Source: Membranipora membranacea
Lineage: Eukaryota > Bryozoa > Gymnolaemata > Cheilostomatida > Membraniporidae
Length of the DNA stretch: 60,000 bases
Assembly: GCA_914767715.1 (NCBI GenBank)
Contig: OU612067.1
Coordinates: 34,076,162 to 34,136,161 of the forward strand
Reading direction: 5' to 3'
Below are positions 35,001 through 47,900 of this stretch, in pieces (the stretch's first letter is position 1; every line of letters starts with the position of its first letter). The position numbers and the translations under genes are program-made. The notes below the pieces were generated by a model. It did no database searches. It had not been told where the DNA came from and saw nothing but the letters and a program-made list of their open reading frames with translations.

Positions 35001-38000
35001 TTTAAGGCGGACTATGTATGTATGCCTTCGTCCATACCTAAAGCATGCCCCCAAAGGTTTTATCTCTATCCTCCTAACGAAAACCCTAGTTTATTTTACC
35101 TCCCCCAACAGTCCAGTAATCAATGCCCTATTAACCATCCCTCAAACCTTAACACATCGTCGTTGACCCCTAGGGAGAGCTCTGGTCACTATAACACCGT
35201 AGCACTATGTGTGACTCATGTTTGACTGATATGTATGGTTGTGTGACTGCGTTGTGTCGTGTTTCACTTACCACCTCTTTTTTGATAGCTGTCTGATCCG
35301 CCGCTGCTACTGTAATATACACCAACATATCAACAAGTCATCATCGTCACGACTACGACAATGACTGCAGCCGCATGACACTGCAGGCAGATACGCATGG
35401 GACACACAGACCTCCCTCTCTCCCTACCTGTCTGTACACTGTACACTGTACACTGTGCTCTACTGAATAAACCCTCTCTCTCACAACAACCTAAACATCT
35501 GTACATGTACTACTATAACCAGCCTAATACGCCCCTCAATACTTGTATGATCTTATCAACCTTTCCCAGATTGTATCATAACTCTTGGGACTATGCAGTC
35601 TCGATTGGGTACTTTGTATTAATATCCCTAACCCAAGGCAAATGACTGCTAGTGTTAACACCAGAAATGTGTGAACTAATGGCCTTTCTTTTGGAAGACT
35701 TGGAGCCCGAGTAAAATTAAGCTAAATAATACATGCCTAGTGCTCATATAGCAAGTTGTATTAGATAAGAACCAACCCTGGACTCATAAGGTGATTTGCT
35801 GAGTTTGTGACAGACAGCTTTAACGCCAGGTTAATTCCACTATGATTATCACAGAACACCCTAGTTAATAGTGAAAGAAAACAAGACCGCAACTTAACGT
35901 CCCAAATGATGATTGCGCACACTATTAAAACTTGTTTTGAAGATAAATTTCAGACTTTATAAGTGCACAAGTAACGCAATGTATATATTACGAAATAACC
36001 ATGTTGCGTTAAAGTAATACTGTTATTCAGACCAGAGGTGCAAGTAGAGTAAAACCCCATGTGTTGTTAGCTACGTACAGTATGTCCCATACATGTACAG
36101 TATATCCCCATTTTTTAAAGCTAGATACAGTATATCCTGTATTATTAGCCATGTACAGTATATCCCTCTATTATCGGTCATAGAGAGATGTCCTGTGTGT
36201 TAAGCTGTGTACAGTATATTCCCAAATTTTAGCTATATACAGTATATCCGTCTATTATTAGCTATGTACAGTATATCCCTATTTTATTGGCCATAGACAG
36301 TATGTCCATATAGGTTGAGCTATGTACAGTGTATACACTAATTTTTTAACCATGTACAGTATATCCCCAATGTACAGTGCATCCCATTTTATTAGCCATG
36401 TTCAGTATATCCCCTATTATATCAGCCATGTACAGTATGTCCCTATATGGTTAGCTGTGGTCAGTATATCCCCTATTATTAGCCATGTACTGCAGTGTGT
36501 CCCATGCGTCTGCGCGTGATCTTTGACTCTGTTACACACTCTTGTTTCTCAGAAGAGAGAAGTAGGATGCTTCTGAGCCCCTATGTCACTTTTACACTCT
36601 GTAGTTTGCAGTGTATAGTAATGAGAAAATACAGAAAACCACAACACGCTGCAAGGCAGCATTATGAACAGTAACAGTCAGTACAAATGTTCACACTATG
36701 CCCCACTTATACCTTGCTATGATATCACTAAACCTTTGATACTGGACTACCATACTATACGGGTAATGTCACCTCTTACTATCTGACATTGATTTTTATA
36801 AGACGACTCTTATTCACCTGTGTGTTCTACCGGTGTTTAACCATCTACCTGTTGTCATCTAACAGGACTGAATGTAGCACGCCTATACAATGAGTGAACC
36901 TACCCTATGGAGTATCTAACCTTCACCAGTCCTATAGAGTATCTAACCGTTCCTACATGGAGGATATCATGTCCCACCCTCACACTTTGTTACCACTACC
37001 TAAACAGACATGACGACACTCTGAAGCTTCCTATCGTTAATTCTAGTGAAATTTGCCCCGTTGAGTCACAATTGGTACCCATCACCACCACCACTTCACA
37101 TTTTCCTGATAATCCCTGCAATGCCGATCTCACATTTCACAATTGCCGGGCCTTTCCCTAAAATCTGTCCCTAATAAGTTAGCTTATCAACTCACCCATA
37201 GCTATCACGGCCACCACCTGTAAAACATAAAACAATAAATACATGGTAAGAAAACCAGTCAGGGCATCATGGTCAGTGTAAAATGTGCGATCCCCTCTTT
37301 ATGCTTAGCATAAGGTGGTCAGGTACGAACAAACTGATCAAATATAGAATAACAGACTGACAAGTGTCCCCAGTGTATATCAGCTGTCTACTATTATAAG
37401 AAGACTTACATGATAAGATCAGTAGTAGACAGACTATGACTGATATACTAGGAGTTATATTAATCTTACACACCAATGACTCAAACACTGACTGGTTAAA
37501 GTTAAACTACTTGTGAAGTAATCTTACGGTATCAGTGGATCTAAGGCAGTGTGTATATATACATCGAGAGTACTTATAATCAACTATTACAAGCTATAAT
37601 AACTAGATCACCACCTGCTATACATACCATATCCACCACCACTACTACTAGAGCCGCCGCCATAACTACCCCCACCTCCACTGGAGCTGCCATATCCACC
37701 TCTAGAGTCTCCCCCAGAGCTTCCATATCCGCCCCCTCCTCCACTGGAGCCTCCTCCGTAGCTATAAATGAAATTAAAGCAGGTTATAATATATGGGTTC
37801 TATACTAGATATCATTTATAGGAGAGTCACACGGAAAGCACAACTATATATAGCTGTGATGTGAGAGGTTGCCGTTTCCAAACGATACATATCTCAACTG
37901 TTACAACAGTAGTCTATGAATTGTTTTGTCGATGATCAGATTATGTGATGTTTGATCTCATATAACTACTCACCCTCCACCGCTACTTCCTCCTCCTCCT

Positions 38001-39140
38001 CCACTACTGTAGCCTCCGCCACCTCCTCCGCTTCCTGTAAATAGAAACAACATAAAATAGATTCATCAATATTACCTATATTATTCTCATATCTCATCTC
38101 TGTATATACTCATATATTTTCTCACACCTCTCAATAATGTAACAAGCATGAAGTGACAGAAATATAAGGTCCTTCAGTCTCAGTCACATTAATAACACTG
38201 CTCAATAGTATGTGTTATAAGTAGTATAAGAATAGAACTCACCATAACTATCCTGTGAACCATATGACTGAGCCTGTCCGCCGCCGCTTCCTCCGTAGCT
38301 GTTACCACTATTGTAGCCACCGCTACCGCCGTAGCTGTAATAATCAACATAATATAAGCCGTTCAGCTTCACATCTCCATTCAATAACTTTATATGACCA
38401 TGAGGTAGATTTCATTTGGCATGTAATTTAGTATATCAAATAAGTAGAGTGCATATACACCAACAATTAATGCAATGGAACGGTTTACGTGCAACCGACT
38501 TTTGACCATAACCACTTGCAGCCATCATGAGGAAAAGAATAATAAATTTCACCAAATAGCGCATTCATTAATATGTAATTACATGACGTACCCTCCGCTG
38601 CTGCCGCCGCCACCATAGCCGCCGCCGCCTCCTCCGCCGTATTCTACAATCATTAAACATGTCATCACAAAAGAGCTAAGATGCGACCTAGCTGGCTAGT
38701 TAAAACAGACCTTAAACAGTTGCAATCATCAATGGTGGATCAGTATGCTGTACCGCAGAAGCCATGGTCCTTGTTGTCAGTTGAGTTGGTGACATGAAAA
38801 CCAACCCACCACCAGAGAAGTACTACTGACAGGCTACTAGCTAGTAGTAGGAGAGCAGCAATATCAAATACCAAAAGCAGTTCATTGTCATGATGCAGTC
38901 TGTCTTGGTTAACTGTAAACTAAAGGCAGGCTAGCCATGATCAACATCATGGTGGTGGTGGTCGGTGAACTGATCTGATGATATTTTATTAATTTATATA
39001 TGAATAAATGGCAGCCATGGAAGTTCTTCATCACCTACATGAAATCACTGCTAATGCAATATCAGACGAAATCAAATGAATTCAACTACATCCTCCGAGG
39101 TCATCAGAATGTGTATAATTACACCAAACTTACGTGACAT
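32002..39140 (-). CDS. TET-family RNA-binding protein (FUS/EWSR1/TAF15 homologue)
   Basis: A nuclear RNA/DNA-binding protein of transcription and splicing. Exons 5' to 3' are 39140-39134, 38643-38592, 38334-38243, 38034-37974, 37761-37628, 37217-37196, 35309-35272, 34185-33947, 33761-33632, 33287-33080, 32782-32715 and 32144-32002. They join in frame to 397 residues. The N-terminal part to about residue 180 is Gly/Ser/Tyr-rich (YGGSGGYNSG, SYGGGSSSSGG). One RRM follows at about 189-271 (DTIFIQGLPDNI, FFGQIGIIK, KGDATVTYDDAYTA). Then come an RGG block, a RanBP2-type zinc finger with DWACGDCGNDNFAWRDSCNK, a second RGG block, and a C-terminus ending RYERRDRPY like the PY nuclear-localisation signal of FUS. 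Gly-rich low complexity replaces the QGSY pattern of vertebrate FUS. One gene stands for the three vertebrate paralogues. Confidence 0.95.
32294..32488. repeat. 195-bp duplicated intronic block, copy 1
   Basis: Matches 37361-37555 with one base difference (TTAAATTAC here, TTAAACTAC there), in the same orientation. It lies in the TET intron between the zinc-finger exon and the last exon. Inside, CTGTCTACTA at 32317-32326 pairs with TAGTAGACAG at 32356-32365. The flanking TATATCAG/CTGATATA extend the hairpin past a short bulge. On the gene's strand a candidate 38-nt exon lies between CTCCTAG and a GTAAGT donor (32380-32343). Confidence 0.97.
34186..35271. other. TET intron rich in G-triplets on the sense strand
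   Basis: The plus strand is full of CCC and CCCC groups from about 34380 to 35240, so the pre-mRNA carries many GGG triplets. Such triplets are known intronic splicing enhancers bound by hnRNP H/F. The 134-codon plus-strand frame at 34531-34935 looks like a product of this composition and shows no domain. A plain gene-free stretch is the default reading. Confidence 0.5.
36050..36500. repeat. Degenerate repeat of about 30 bp in a TET intron
   Basis: About thirteen units contain GTACAGTATATCCC followed by TATTATTAGCCAT or a variant, with uneven spacing. It lies between exons 35309 and 37196. Confidence 0.85.
37361..37555. repeat. 195-bp duplicated intronic block, copy 2
   Basis: Second copy of the block at 32294-32488, in the TET intron between exons 37628 and 37217. 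Both host introns are phase 1. Confidence 0.97.
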
Positions 39141-41775
39141 TCTTGTTTCTGTGATGGCTGTGTTGAAAATTTTTAACAAGAAAGAAAGTTTTTAATTTGT
39201 GTCACCCAAAAAATAAATTGATAATTTCTTAAATAGGTTATATAAGTTGAAAATTATTGATAATATTGAACCAACACATTATTAAAAATTTCAAATTAAA
39301 ATAATTTGTTGATATTATTGAGTGAAGAGACACAGTTATAACTTTTTTAACATCTACAACCTGGCATTCAAGAGGGGAAAGACAACTTGATAGGAGCATG
39401 GGAGTACAACTCTTATGTTGCTCCAACCTCCCTGCTCCAAACAAAGGGTCACTTCAAATGATAATTAAATTGTTTCTAGTATAACCAATGAATTCAGTTA
39501 AAATGACAATAACCTGAATGTGCCTGCAAAGTGAAGGTGCACTGGACTGACTGTCCAATGTCATGACTCAGGAATACCACTCTTTAGTACATTATCACAG
39601 CGAAATCACGATTATCACATTATCACGACAAAAAATCACTACAACTTTTAACTCTTTACCAATTCAGATACGCTCAGCAACCAAACTTACTCATTTTAAA
39701 CAACAACTATCAAAGCACAAATCCTATTAATTTTTATTACTTGTGTATTTTTTTCTTTTTCTCTCCTCGTAAGTTTTTGTTTTGTTCTGTCACTGCATGA
39801 AAAGCATTCCTAAAGATGCTGTAGATTGACAATAAAAGTAAAATCCTGTGAGCATAACTTGACTTTGGGCCTCAGGACTTTGGGACTAAAGAGCCTAAGT
39901 TACTAAATAATGTGGAAGTCTCTCTAAGATGGCTTATAACTTTGTATTCAGATTATCAACATATTTGTCAGGAACAATGTCTTTATTTGGCCGATTCACA
40001 ATACCGTCACACAAGTTTATAATATTGTTTATTCGTGCAATGAACAACTTATATTGGAAGGCAAGTATTGTCGGAGGTACCACTCCAAAATTATACAAAA
40101 AATCCGAGCGAGAGAGGAGTTTGAGTCAAGTATTTGTAATATATCTAGTTCCTCAAGATGAGAGACCATCAGAATCATAGATTTGGTTCTACGAATATCA
40201 GCCATAGGGTAGATCAAAGCTACATCTGCTACTAGAGGCCACTATGATGCTGATTGGCTGATAATTTGTGCCTTTTACAGATTACTCAACTCCAACAATA
40301 TTTACCACCTCATGAAACAAGTACTCAGTTTTTGAGGGTATCCAAACCCCTTCCCCGTGCTCAGCTCCCAGCGCCTGGTTGTGGTTGATTTTAGTGTATG
40401 GGCATGGACTTGTTGCCCTGATCTCGTGTGCGGTGTGGCCTGGTGTCTGATAATCCACTGGAAACCCCTACAGTGTTTTTTCCAGATTACAAACAAAATT
40501 TGTCTGTCAGTTTTTCCTGTTACTTACATCCAGATAATCAAGTCTCACTCTGTTGTCACTACACAGCATATCGCCCTTGAAAGGAGACAACTACTCCGAC
40601 GGCGATCAACCTATCGGAAGAATCGGAAGAACCATCGTCTCGGAGATTCGCTAACAGTACAGTTATGGATATTTGTTGTTATCATGTCATTGTTATAGTT
40701 TTATTCTCCAACAAACAGAAGCTAACAAAATAATATGTTTAACTATATATTGTGTGTAATGTGGGTATATATGGAAAGTTATAGTCAAATAATACCTGGC
40801 GCTCAATCTAGTACATTTACACAGTGCTTGGTTAGCGAACAAAGGAAATCTAATTTTGAAGTGAACGAAAAGTGTATAGTTAGTTGTTCTAATTCTAGAT
40901 CAGGAATATTGAAGGCTTCTGAGACAAAAAAAGTCACAGCTTGTATCAGATATAGTGCTGCCAACTGGTAATGATCAGTCAGATGTTAAAAGGTTAAACC
41001 GCTCCTGACTTGATATCAACAGAAGTATTATCGAAATTATGCAATTAAACCTACAAACCATAATCTATAATAAATGAAATTCAATTGACATGAAAAAAGA
41101 ATTAATTAATATTAATATCATTATGTCATCGGGAGTAAATAGCGCAGCACTCATTCTGCATCACCTCTAAATTCTAGTAACATCAAAAAAAATAAAATAG
41201 ATTTAACATCTAGGAATGATTGTTTGTGCAGATAGCAGCTACCCAGAAATAATAAATCACCACCGCCACCACAGCGGAGGCAGCGGGTGAATCAATACAG
41301 TTATAGTAAACACTTCATTGCTAGTTTGTTGTGAGAGGATATCACTAGAGTGAAAAAAGACCAGACTCGTTAATTAGAGAAAAAAAAAGAAAAAAAATTT
41401 GACGCACTGAACAATGCAAGCTTCGAGTGAAACGATACATTTAGAGCAGTGTAGGATATATGGAAGCGCAATCCAGGGTCACCTGGCTGAGAAGCAGCAA
41501 TGTGAGCTTAGTTTTATGACTAATTTTCTGGCCATGATGTATCCTCATGCAGTTTATCTCAGGAAACCATTGGGATAATATTATACGCTATATAAGAATA
41601 TTTACAAGCAAGATTAGGCTCACAATAAAGGTATACTTTTGTTTGGTTAAATATAGGCATAGATTATTCAGATCTTGTGAGTTAGCAGTTTTGGTAGTAA
41701 CGTCCTTTTGACATGGTATGAAGCGGAAATAGCACCCAACCTTTGACCATATGATAAACTTTGAATCACCTCATT
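39141..41775. other. Region between the TET gene and an orphan signal exon
   Basis: The first few hundred bases are the 5' flank of the TET gene, AT-rich and without a clear TATA box. Open frames at 39929-40180, 40357-40698 and 40735-40971 show no domain I recognise. The stretch 39900-40260 has the look of a decayed transposon. If the exon at 41776 is real, the rest of its gene should lie here, but I could not find it. Confidence 0.4.
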
Positions 41776-41850
41776 GGCTGACGACACACTGGAGATGCTT
41801 AGGAGCACAAGTAGAGTCGTTGTGCCATAGAGCCGTAGCATCATGAGTCT
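41776..41850 (-). CDS. Orphan first exon encoding a signal peptide
   Basis: The minus strand reads MMLRLYGTTTLLVLLSISSV then SSANE, a textbook signal peptide with an Ala-x-Ala-like cleavage region, followed by GTGATT as a weak donor in phase 0. It starts about 125 bp beyond the hexosaminidase stop codon. It may begin a small secreted-protein gene whose other exons I cannot see. It may instead be a stray or duplicated first exon of a hexosaminidase, since the hexosaminidase here lacks one. No evidence decides between these. Confidence 0.4.
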
Positions 41851-41973
41851 GAGGTAGGTAGACTCTGTGTGAGCGTCACAACGTAACAGGTGAACTATGA
41901 ATTGTGTGGAGGTTAGAGATCAGTGTTTGTTACTAGGCCGTGTCGACGCTGATGATGACGTATATATACAATC

Positions 41974-44900
41974 CTAGAACTGCTGGCCGGCGTCGTACGG
42001 TGGTTTTATTCTCATTTTCCCTTTACAAGATCCAGGACCTGAGTTTGGTTGTGTTCTGATTCCACGCCTGTAATATGGGAGTGTACAAAGGTTAGGGTCT
42101 GAGACATGTTGTATGTTACATTCATAAAAGTATGTCAAGTTATGTTAAAGATAATGTTGAAGAAGGTAACCTGTTTTGACAACCTTGTTGGCTTGATATT
42201 CTTTTAGCTGCTCGACAAATACTCTAGACAAGATAAGGGCATGAGCCTGTTTCCTCAAATTCTTATTATTTTGACTCCAGAAAGGTCAGGTCTCTAACAA
42301 GCGCATTCTATCATACCACCTACCTTCGGGGATAAGCCAAGCTGGCGACAGACAAACAGACCAAATTGTTGACAATGAGATTGATAAACCTGAAGCGCTA
42401 TTACCTCTCCTATAATACGCCCAAAGATACGGACACGTTATCAGATTATACCAGGTGGGGGGCCATCAGGTGGGGGCCGTCAGGTGGAGGCCGTCAGGTG
42501 AGGGGCCATCAGGTGGGGGGGGGGGGGGGGGGGGCAAGAGTCAAACTATATCATACCTGGACATCCTACATCTGTGATTCTCAAATCTATTCTCAGCTTT
42601 TCTCCAATCATCCTGCTGAGCGGAGCTCCAGAACTTCTCGGCTGGAGCTATCGCTCGAGGCCACAAGGTCGGCTCAAGGTTAGCTTCATCTATAAACTCC
42701 GCCCACATACAAACCTGTCCTCCAATCACTAAATCTTTATATGACTCTGTCCCTGTAACAATATCAGATCATGATATAACACATGATACATGTTACGTCT
42801 GTACATGAATATCCATAATATATTATACCATACTTGGGCTGTTTATGCATAACAAGTAACTTGAACAACACACATGTATCTTGTGGCAGTTCACTGTTGT
42901 ACATTTGGATACAGATTGGTTTTTTAGCAGATGATAATATAAGACCAATGGGATCTCTGTAAGTAGAGTGTCCTACTGTATATGTCAGTCTGATATACAA
43001 ATTTATGAAACACTGTGTGACTGTACTATCAAAGGCCTGTACGACTATACGACACTATACGACTGTACAACTGTAGGCTTGTACAACTGTAGAGCTGTAC
43101 GAGGAAAGCTGCTGATATGAGACATGTGCATGCACGTACCTGATGAGTACATGAGAAAGGTTTGAGGATCCTGGGCGTAGTATTTAGTCCAGTCTCTACC
43201 GTAAGATATATAGTTCAGGTACCACGGAGCGGAGAGTATAGCCTTATAACCGTGTCTCACTACATTATCTATAGTATTCTGCCACTCATAGTCACCGCCC
43301 TTCCATACATTAATAATCAGCTCATCTGTCGACTACAGAAGTTGATACAAAAATGCTATAATAAGGAGCTGGGCATTGGAAATTACGAGACTTATGAGCA
43401 GCAAAATATTTCATTCTACTGAGAACAGATTTTGAATTGTAGTTGTTGGGAAGCTTATTGGGCACATGTCCCCTTGTCTCACACCCCTATTCTCCCCCCC
43501 CCCCCCCCCCGTCTACAGCGATTAGCTTGTATTGTAGATACTTCTCAGCACATCTGACACACTCGTGCACAGTGCATAGACTGAATGGATAAATACATGT
43601 CAGAGAAAAAAACAGGTCAGGTCATCAATTTTTATATTATTGTTTATTTTTGGCGCACATAATGATCAATGTTTAAGGAAAACCATTAAGAACATTGGCT
43701 GTTATGATTGATAATGAGATTTTTAACTCACCACGTTCCAATGAAGAGCAGCGTTAAAAGCTTCTTCCCACGCTATCTTCTTACGATCCTTCGGCATGCT
43801 CGCCAGTAAACTACAATTGTATTTTGCAATCATCACCAGGCTCGTTATACAGAGAACAGTTCATTATTTAGTAAGACAGGGTATGCCACCAGGGAGTTTG
43901 GGACAAACTCCCTGATGCCTCCCTCCCTGGTGTATGGTAGTAGTTCAATTAAGCTATTTTGGTGTTGTACCCTCTCTGATAAAATTATCATAAGAGAAAA
44001 CAACTCCTCAACAAACTAAGATACCCTCACTCATGCAAACGCAGTGATTACCACTTACAAATTAAACATGGAGTGTACAATGTAAGCTGACAGGACAACG
44101 TTATGATACCTGCTTAACCAGAAGAAATGTGCACAGCAATCTAACGTGTGAAATGAGGTAAAATTCTGAAATGCAGAGGAACCAAACCCCACAGCATACC
44201 GACTCAGTGGCAGGAGTGAATGAAGCAGTGACAGTGGTAGTAGCAGGCTGTACCCTACTGACCTTAATAATTCGCGGAGGGCACAACTCCAACCTTTTTC
44301 ACTAGTCTTAATTATTCACGGATCTCAGGCCCGCGAAATTGAGAGGATAACTCCTCTATAGTAGTAGTATTCTATTTTAAAAAAACAGACCTCCATGGAA
44401 TTTGATGCTGCAACATCATATGCAGTTTGATTTCAAGGCAGCCACTCTACACATTGAGCTATTCAGCCTCTTCACCCTACGGCACAAGTATTTAGCTAGT
44501 TTTAATTATTCAGGTTTCTGTCATCGCTAACCAAGAAATATTAAACCACTTGAAAACATAAGGTCAGTAGGGTAGTTTAAATGACTTAGTATCGATTTGG
44601 TTAAAGTTTAGTGTTGTGGGGGTTGAGGTTCTCCTGTAACAGTAGTTGAACCTTACTGTACAATCATGGAATCCTCACTAAAAGGTTGCACCAGATAGGC
44701 CCTTACCCAAAAGTAAAATACTCAGTAGTTATTTAGTGAGTTTGGTACATGTTGTGGGTGGTCTGACTGTCATGATGCCCTGTGGGTGGCCTGATGTGGG
44801 TGGCCTGATGTGGGTGGTCTGATTATACTCACTGTTTGAGGTAGTATCCCTGTAGTTTATCTCCATCTAATGTTAGATAATCATACTGGTCCTGTGTCAT

Positions 44901-47900
44901 ATTGTTGGCTATCATAAAATCTCGGATCTTTTTAACTCTCAACCTGACAAAAAATCATTACAAATATTAGTCTAATGATGGACCTAACTAAGGATAATAT
45001 GTCTCTAACTTTGTGGGGATGGGGGAGGGATAGTAATAACTTTATTAGGTGAAGTCATAGACTTAATAATAATAAAGCCTATAGGTGAAGTCTCAACCTT
45101 GAGATAGTTATTTACTTAGCCATCATAACTAAAGGAAGCTAAGGACAGCAGAAGCAGACAAGTGTCACAATAAATTCCCTCGATTAATTTCATTAGTGAC
45201 AAATCACGTACGATTTCAGGATTTTATCCAGCGGGGAAGTAGGAAGTTAATCAACCCCAGTGATGTTAGTTTTATCTCAATAAGCTCATTCATTGAATAT
45301 TGATCAAGCTCATGGCAGCCAGTCGTTAAATACTGCCTAAACAAAGCTGCTTGGCTTAGAAGTAGCTTTGAAGGGAAGAGAAATCAATCATATCTAACAT
45401 GCAATCATATAATATAATCAAATATAATATAATATACACATAACAGCATCCTTCCTGTTGCTGAGTTCGGTTTGTTTGTTTGTCAGCGCAGAGAGACATG
45501 GTAAACTGGTATAAATATATAGCAATCCGGGCAAAGTTTGTGCTCCTTATCTACATACCATGCAAAAATTTCTACCTGTTGCAATCTACTAAATAACCTC
45601 CCAACTATAGGCATACTTATTGTCCGATCTAGTTTATGCTGGTGCAGGTTACACGATTAACTAAAAAGTTGGATAGTCTACAGAACTGATTATCTCCTTG
45701 GAAATCTAACTGTCTGCTCCTGTATTCTGATTAACAGTACAGGAGATGTACTGTAGATAACCTAAACACATAAATCACCCGAACATCAGATAACTTAACC
45801 CTAATCTGGGATAGTGATGCATCCAATTAACTACCTCTCTGTGTTCGGTTCTGTGCAACCACAAAGAAGGAACAAAAATAACTACTCTGTCTATGATAGC
45901 TCTATAATTACGGCTTTAAGAGGTCATAGCACCATCATAACACAGATCACTCCAACCCAGACACACCATACTACAGACAACAGGTTACAGACACAAGATT
46001 ACATACAGTATCTGGGAAACAAAGAATCCGAGTCTGACGTGCAAACAGGAATTTTTTAACCGACTTGAAGATATGCTAGTGGTATTGCTTTATCCTCCGA
46101 TGTAAGACAACCCAATAACCTGACTACGTGCCTGAAATATACATTGGCTACTGATGCTAGAATATGACGTTATATCCGTAATCTACACATTACTACAGTC
46201 TAGACGTACCAACACTTATAGTTGATTTCATCTCCCCCTACATGTACCATACTATCAGGATATCGATCGTGTATCTCAGCCCAGAATGTCTTCATGAACT
46301 TATAAGTGTATTCACTGATTGGGTTGACTGCTCCGAAGGGGAAATGGTCAGCGCTACAGTTAGTCAGCAGGTCGGGATATCCCAGTCCCCACGATCTTGT
46401 ATGTCCTACAAACACACACAAGGGTAAACATGTCAAACACACGCAGGAGTATCAAACATTAGACTGTATGTTATATAATGGTTAGCGAATTTGCAACAAC
46501 CATTATATCGAATTGTCTTCATTTTTCCATTCATCACTGAGAGGTGGTGACAGTTGACAAGGACACCCAGTTATAAACCTGCCATCATTATCAGCATGTA
46601 CTGTTATCTTTTAGCTCTAAGGGTTACTTAGCCATCAGGCCAATTTATAACACTCATTCACTTTGAATGTTTGACATCGATATAGAAAAAAAGCACATGT
46701 AACAGTCAAACAATGAGTTGGAGAGAATCATTGGCAACACCTTATCATCACTGAGTGATTATCTGCGCCTACCTGGAGAGTCAAACTCAGGTATGACTCT
46801 GATAGCTCTGTCCGCTGCGTATTCTATAAGATTGTGTATAACTTCTGGTGAATATATCTGGGATTGTGAGTACGCTCCCTACAACAAGACATGATAAGAG
46901 ATTAGAATATGCTCCCTATAACAATGAAAAGAACATTAGTATAATAGGAGATTAGCAGGGCTTTACCATTGTATTAGTCTGAGCCCCCCAGACTTTGCCC
47001 CCTGTCCGACGGCCCCCCGGAGGGGAAAAAGTCTGAGAACAATGCAGGATTTCGCTGGAGTTGTCTGCTCTTGAGTGTTATAATTTAATCAAGGGGAGCA
47101 CTAAAACTGCAATATCTATTGATTTCTATTCATGCCACCTACTATATTGCTCCAGGTATGAGAGTATTCCAGTCAGACTCTGGGAAAAGTAGCCTCATGT
47201 TTGGGAAATACCCATGAGCAGAGATATTCACTGCCAAGTAGTGAAGAAAATGTCAGCCAGAATTTCTTTCATTTTGAATAAGGGCGGTCATTCATGACAT
47301 TGACAAAAGGTCATACAATGTGTATTATTGGACCCTAGGCTATATGAAGTAAGATTAATGTAGAAGTAATGAGAGGAAAAATCCAAGCAAATCCTGCACA
47401 GTGCGTAGACTACCATTGTATCATCAAAAGGATATTTTTATTTCAGTAGAACTAAACTTAAAATTTCCAATCTTCCATTTATAATACCATATGCTTGACA
47501 ATCAGTAATTCCCAAATCCCATCTCACATTAAAAGAATGGGATATCAATAAGTGACTGTGATAGTAACTATTGGCTACTGAAATTAAACTAATTGTGACT
47601 GCCAAATAGTCGCATAAGAATTTTTCTCGCCAGCGACATGCTCTGCTGGATTGAATCTAACCAATCTTGTCCCACTAATCTTATGTCAGGGTACTTGACT
47701 GTACTTTGATTGCGAACTGCAAAAACTCAAGGGAAAAAAGCGTACAAATTCTGAGGACAGTGAATCAACTTTGCTGACAAAAAATTTTCTTGACACCATT
47801 GACCTCATCAGAGGCAGCAACACACTAGAAATTGTGTCACAGCCTACTGTCGACACAATGTCTGACACAAACATAAGGATCGCTGAGGCTCTCAGAATGT

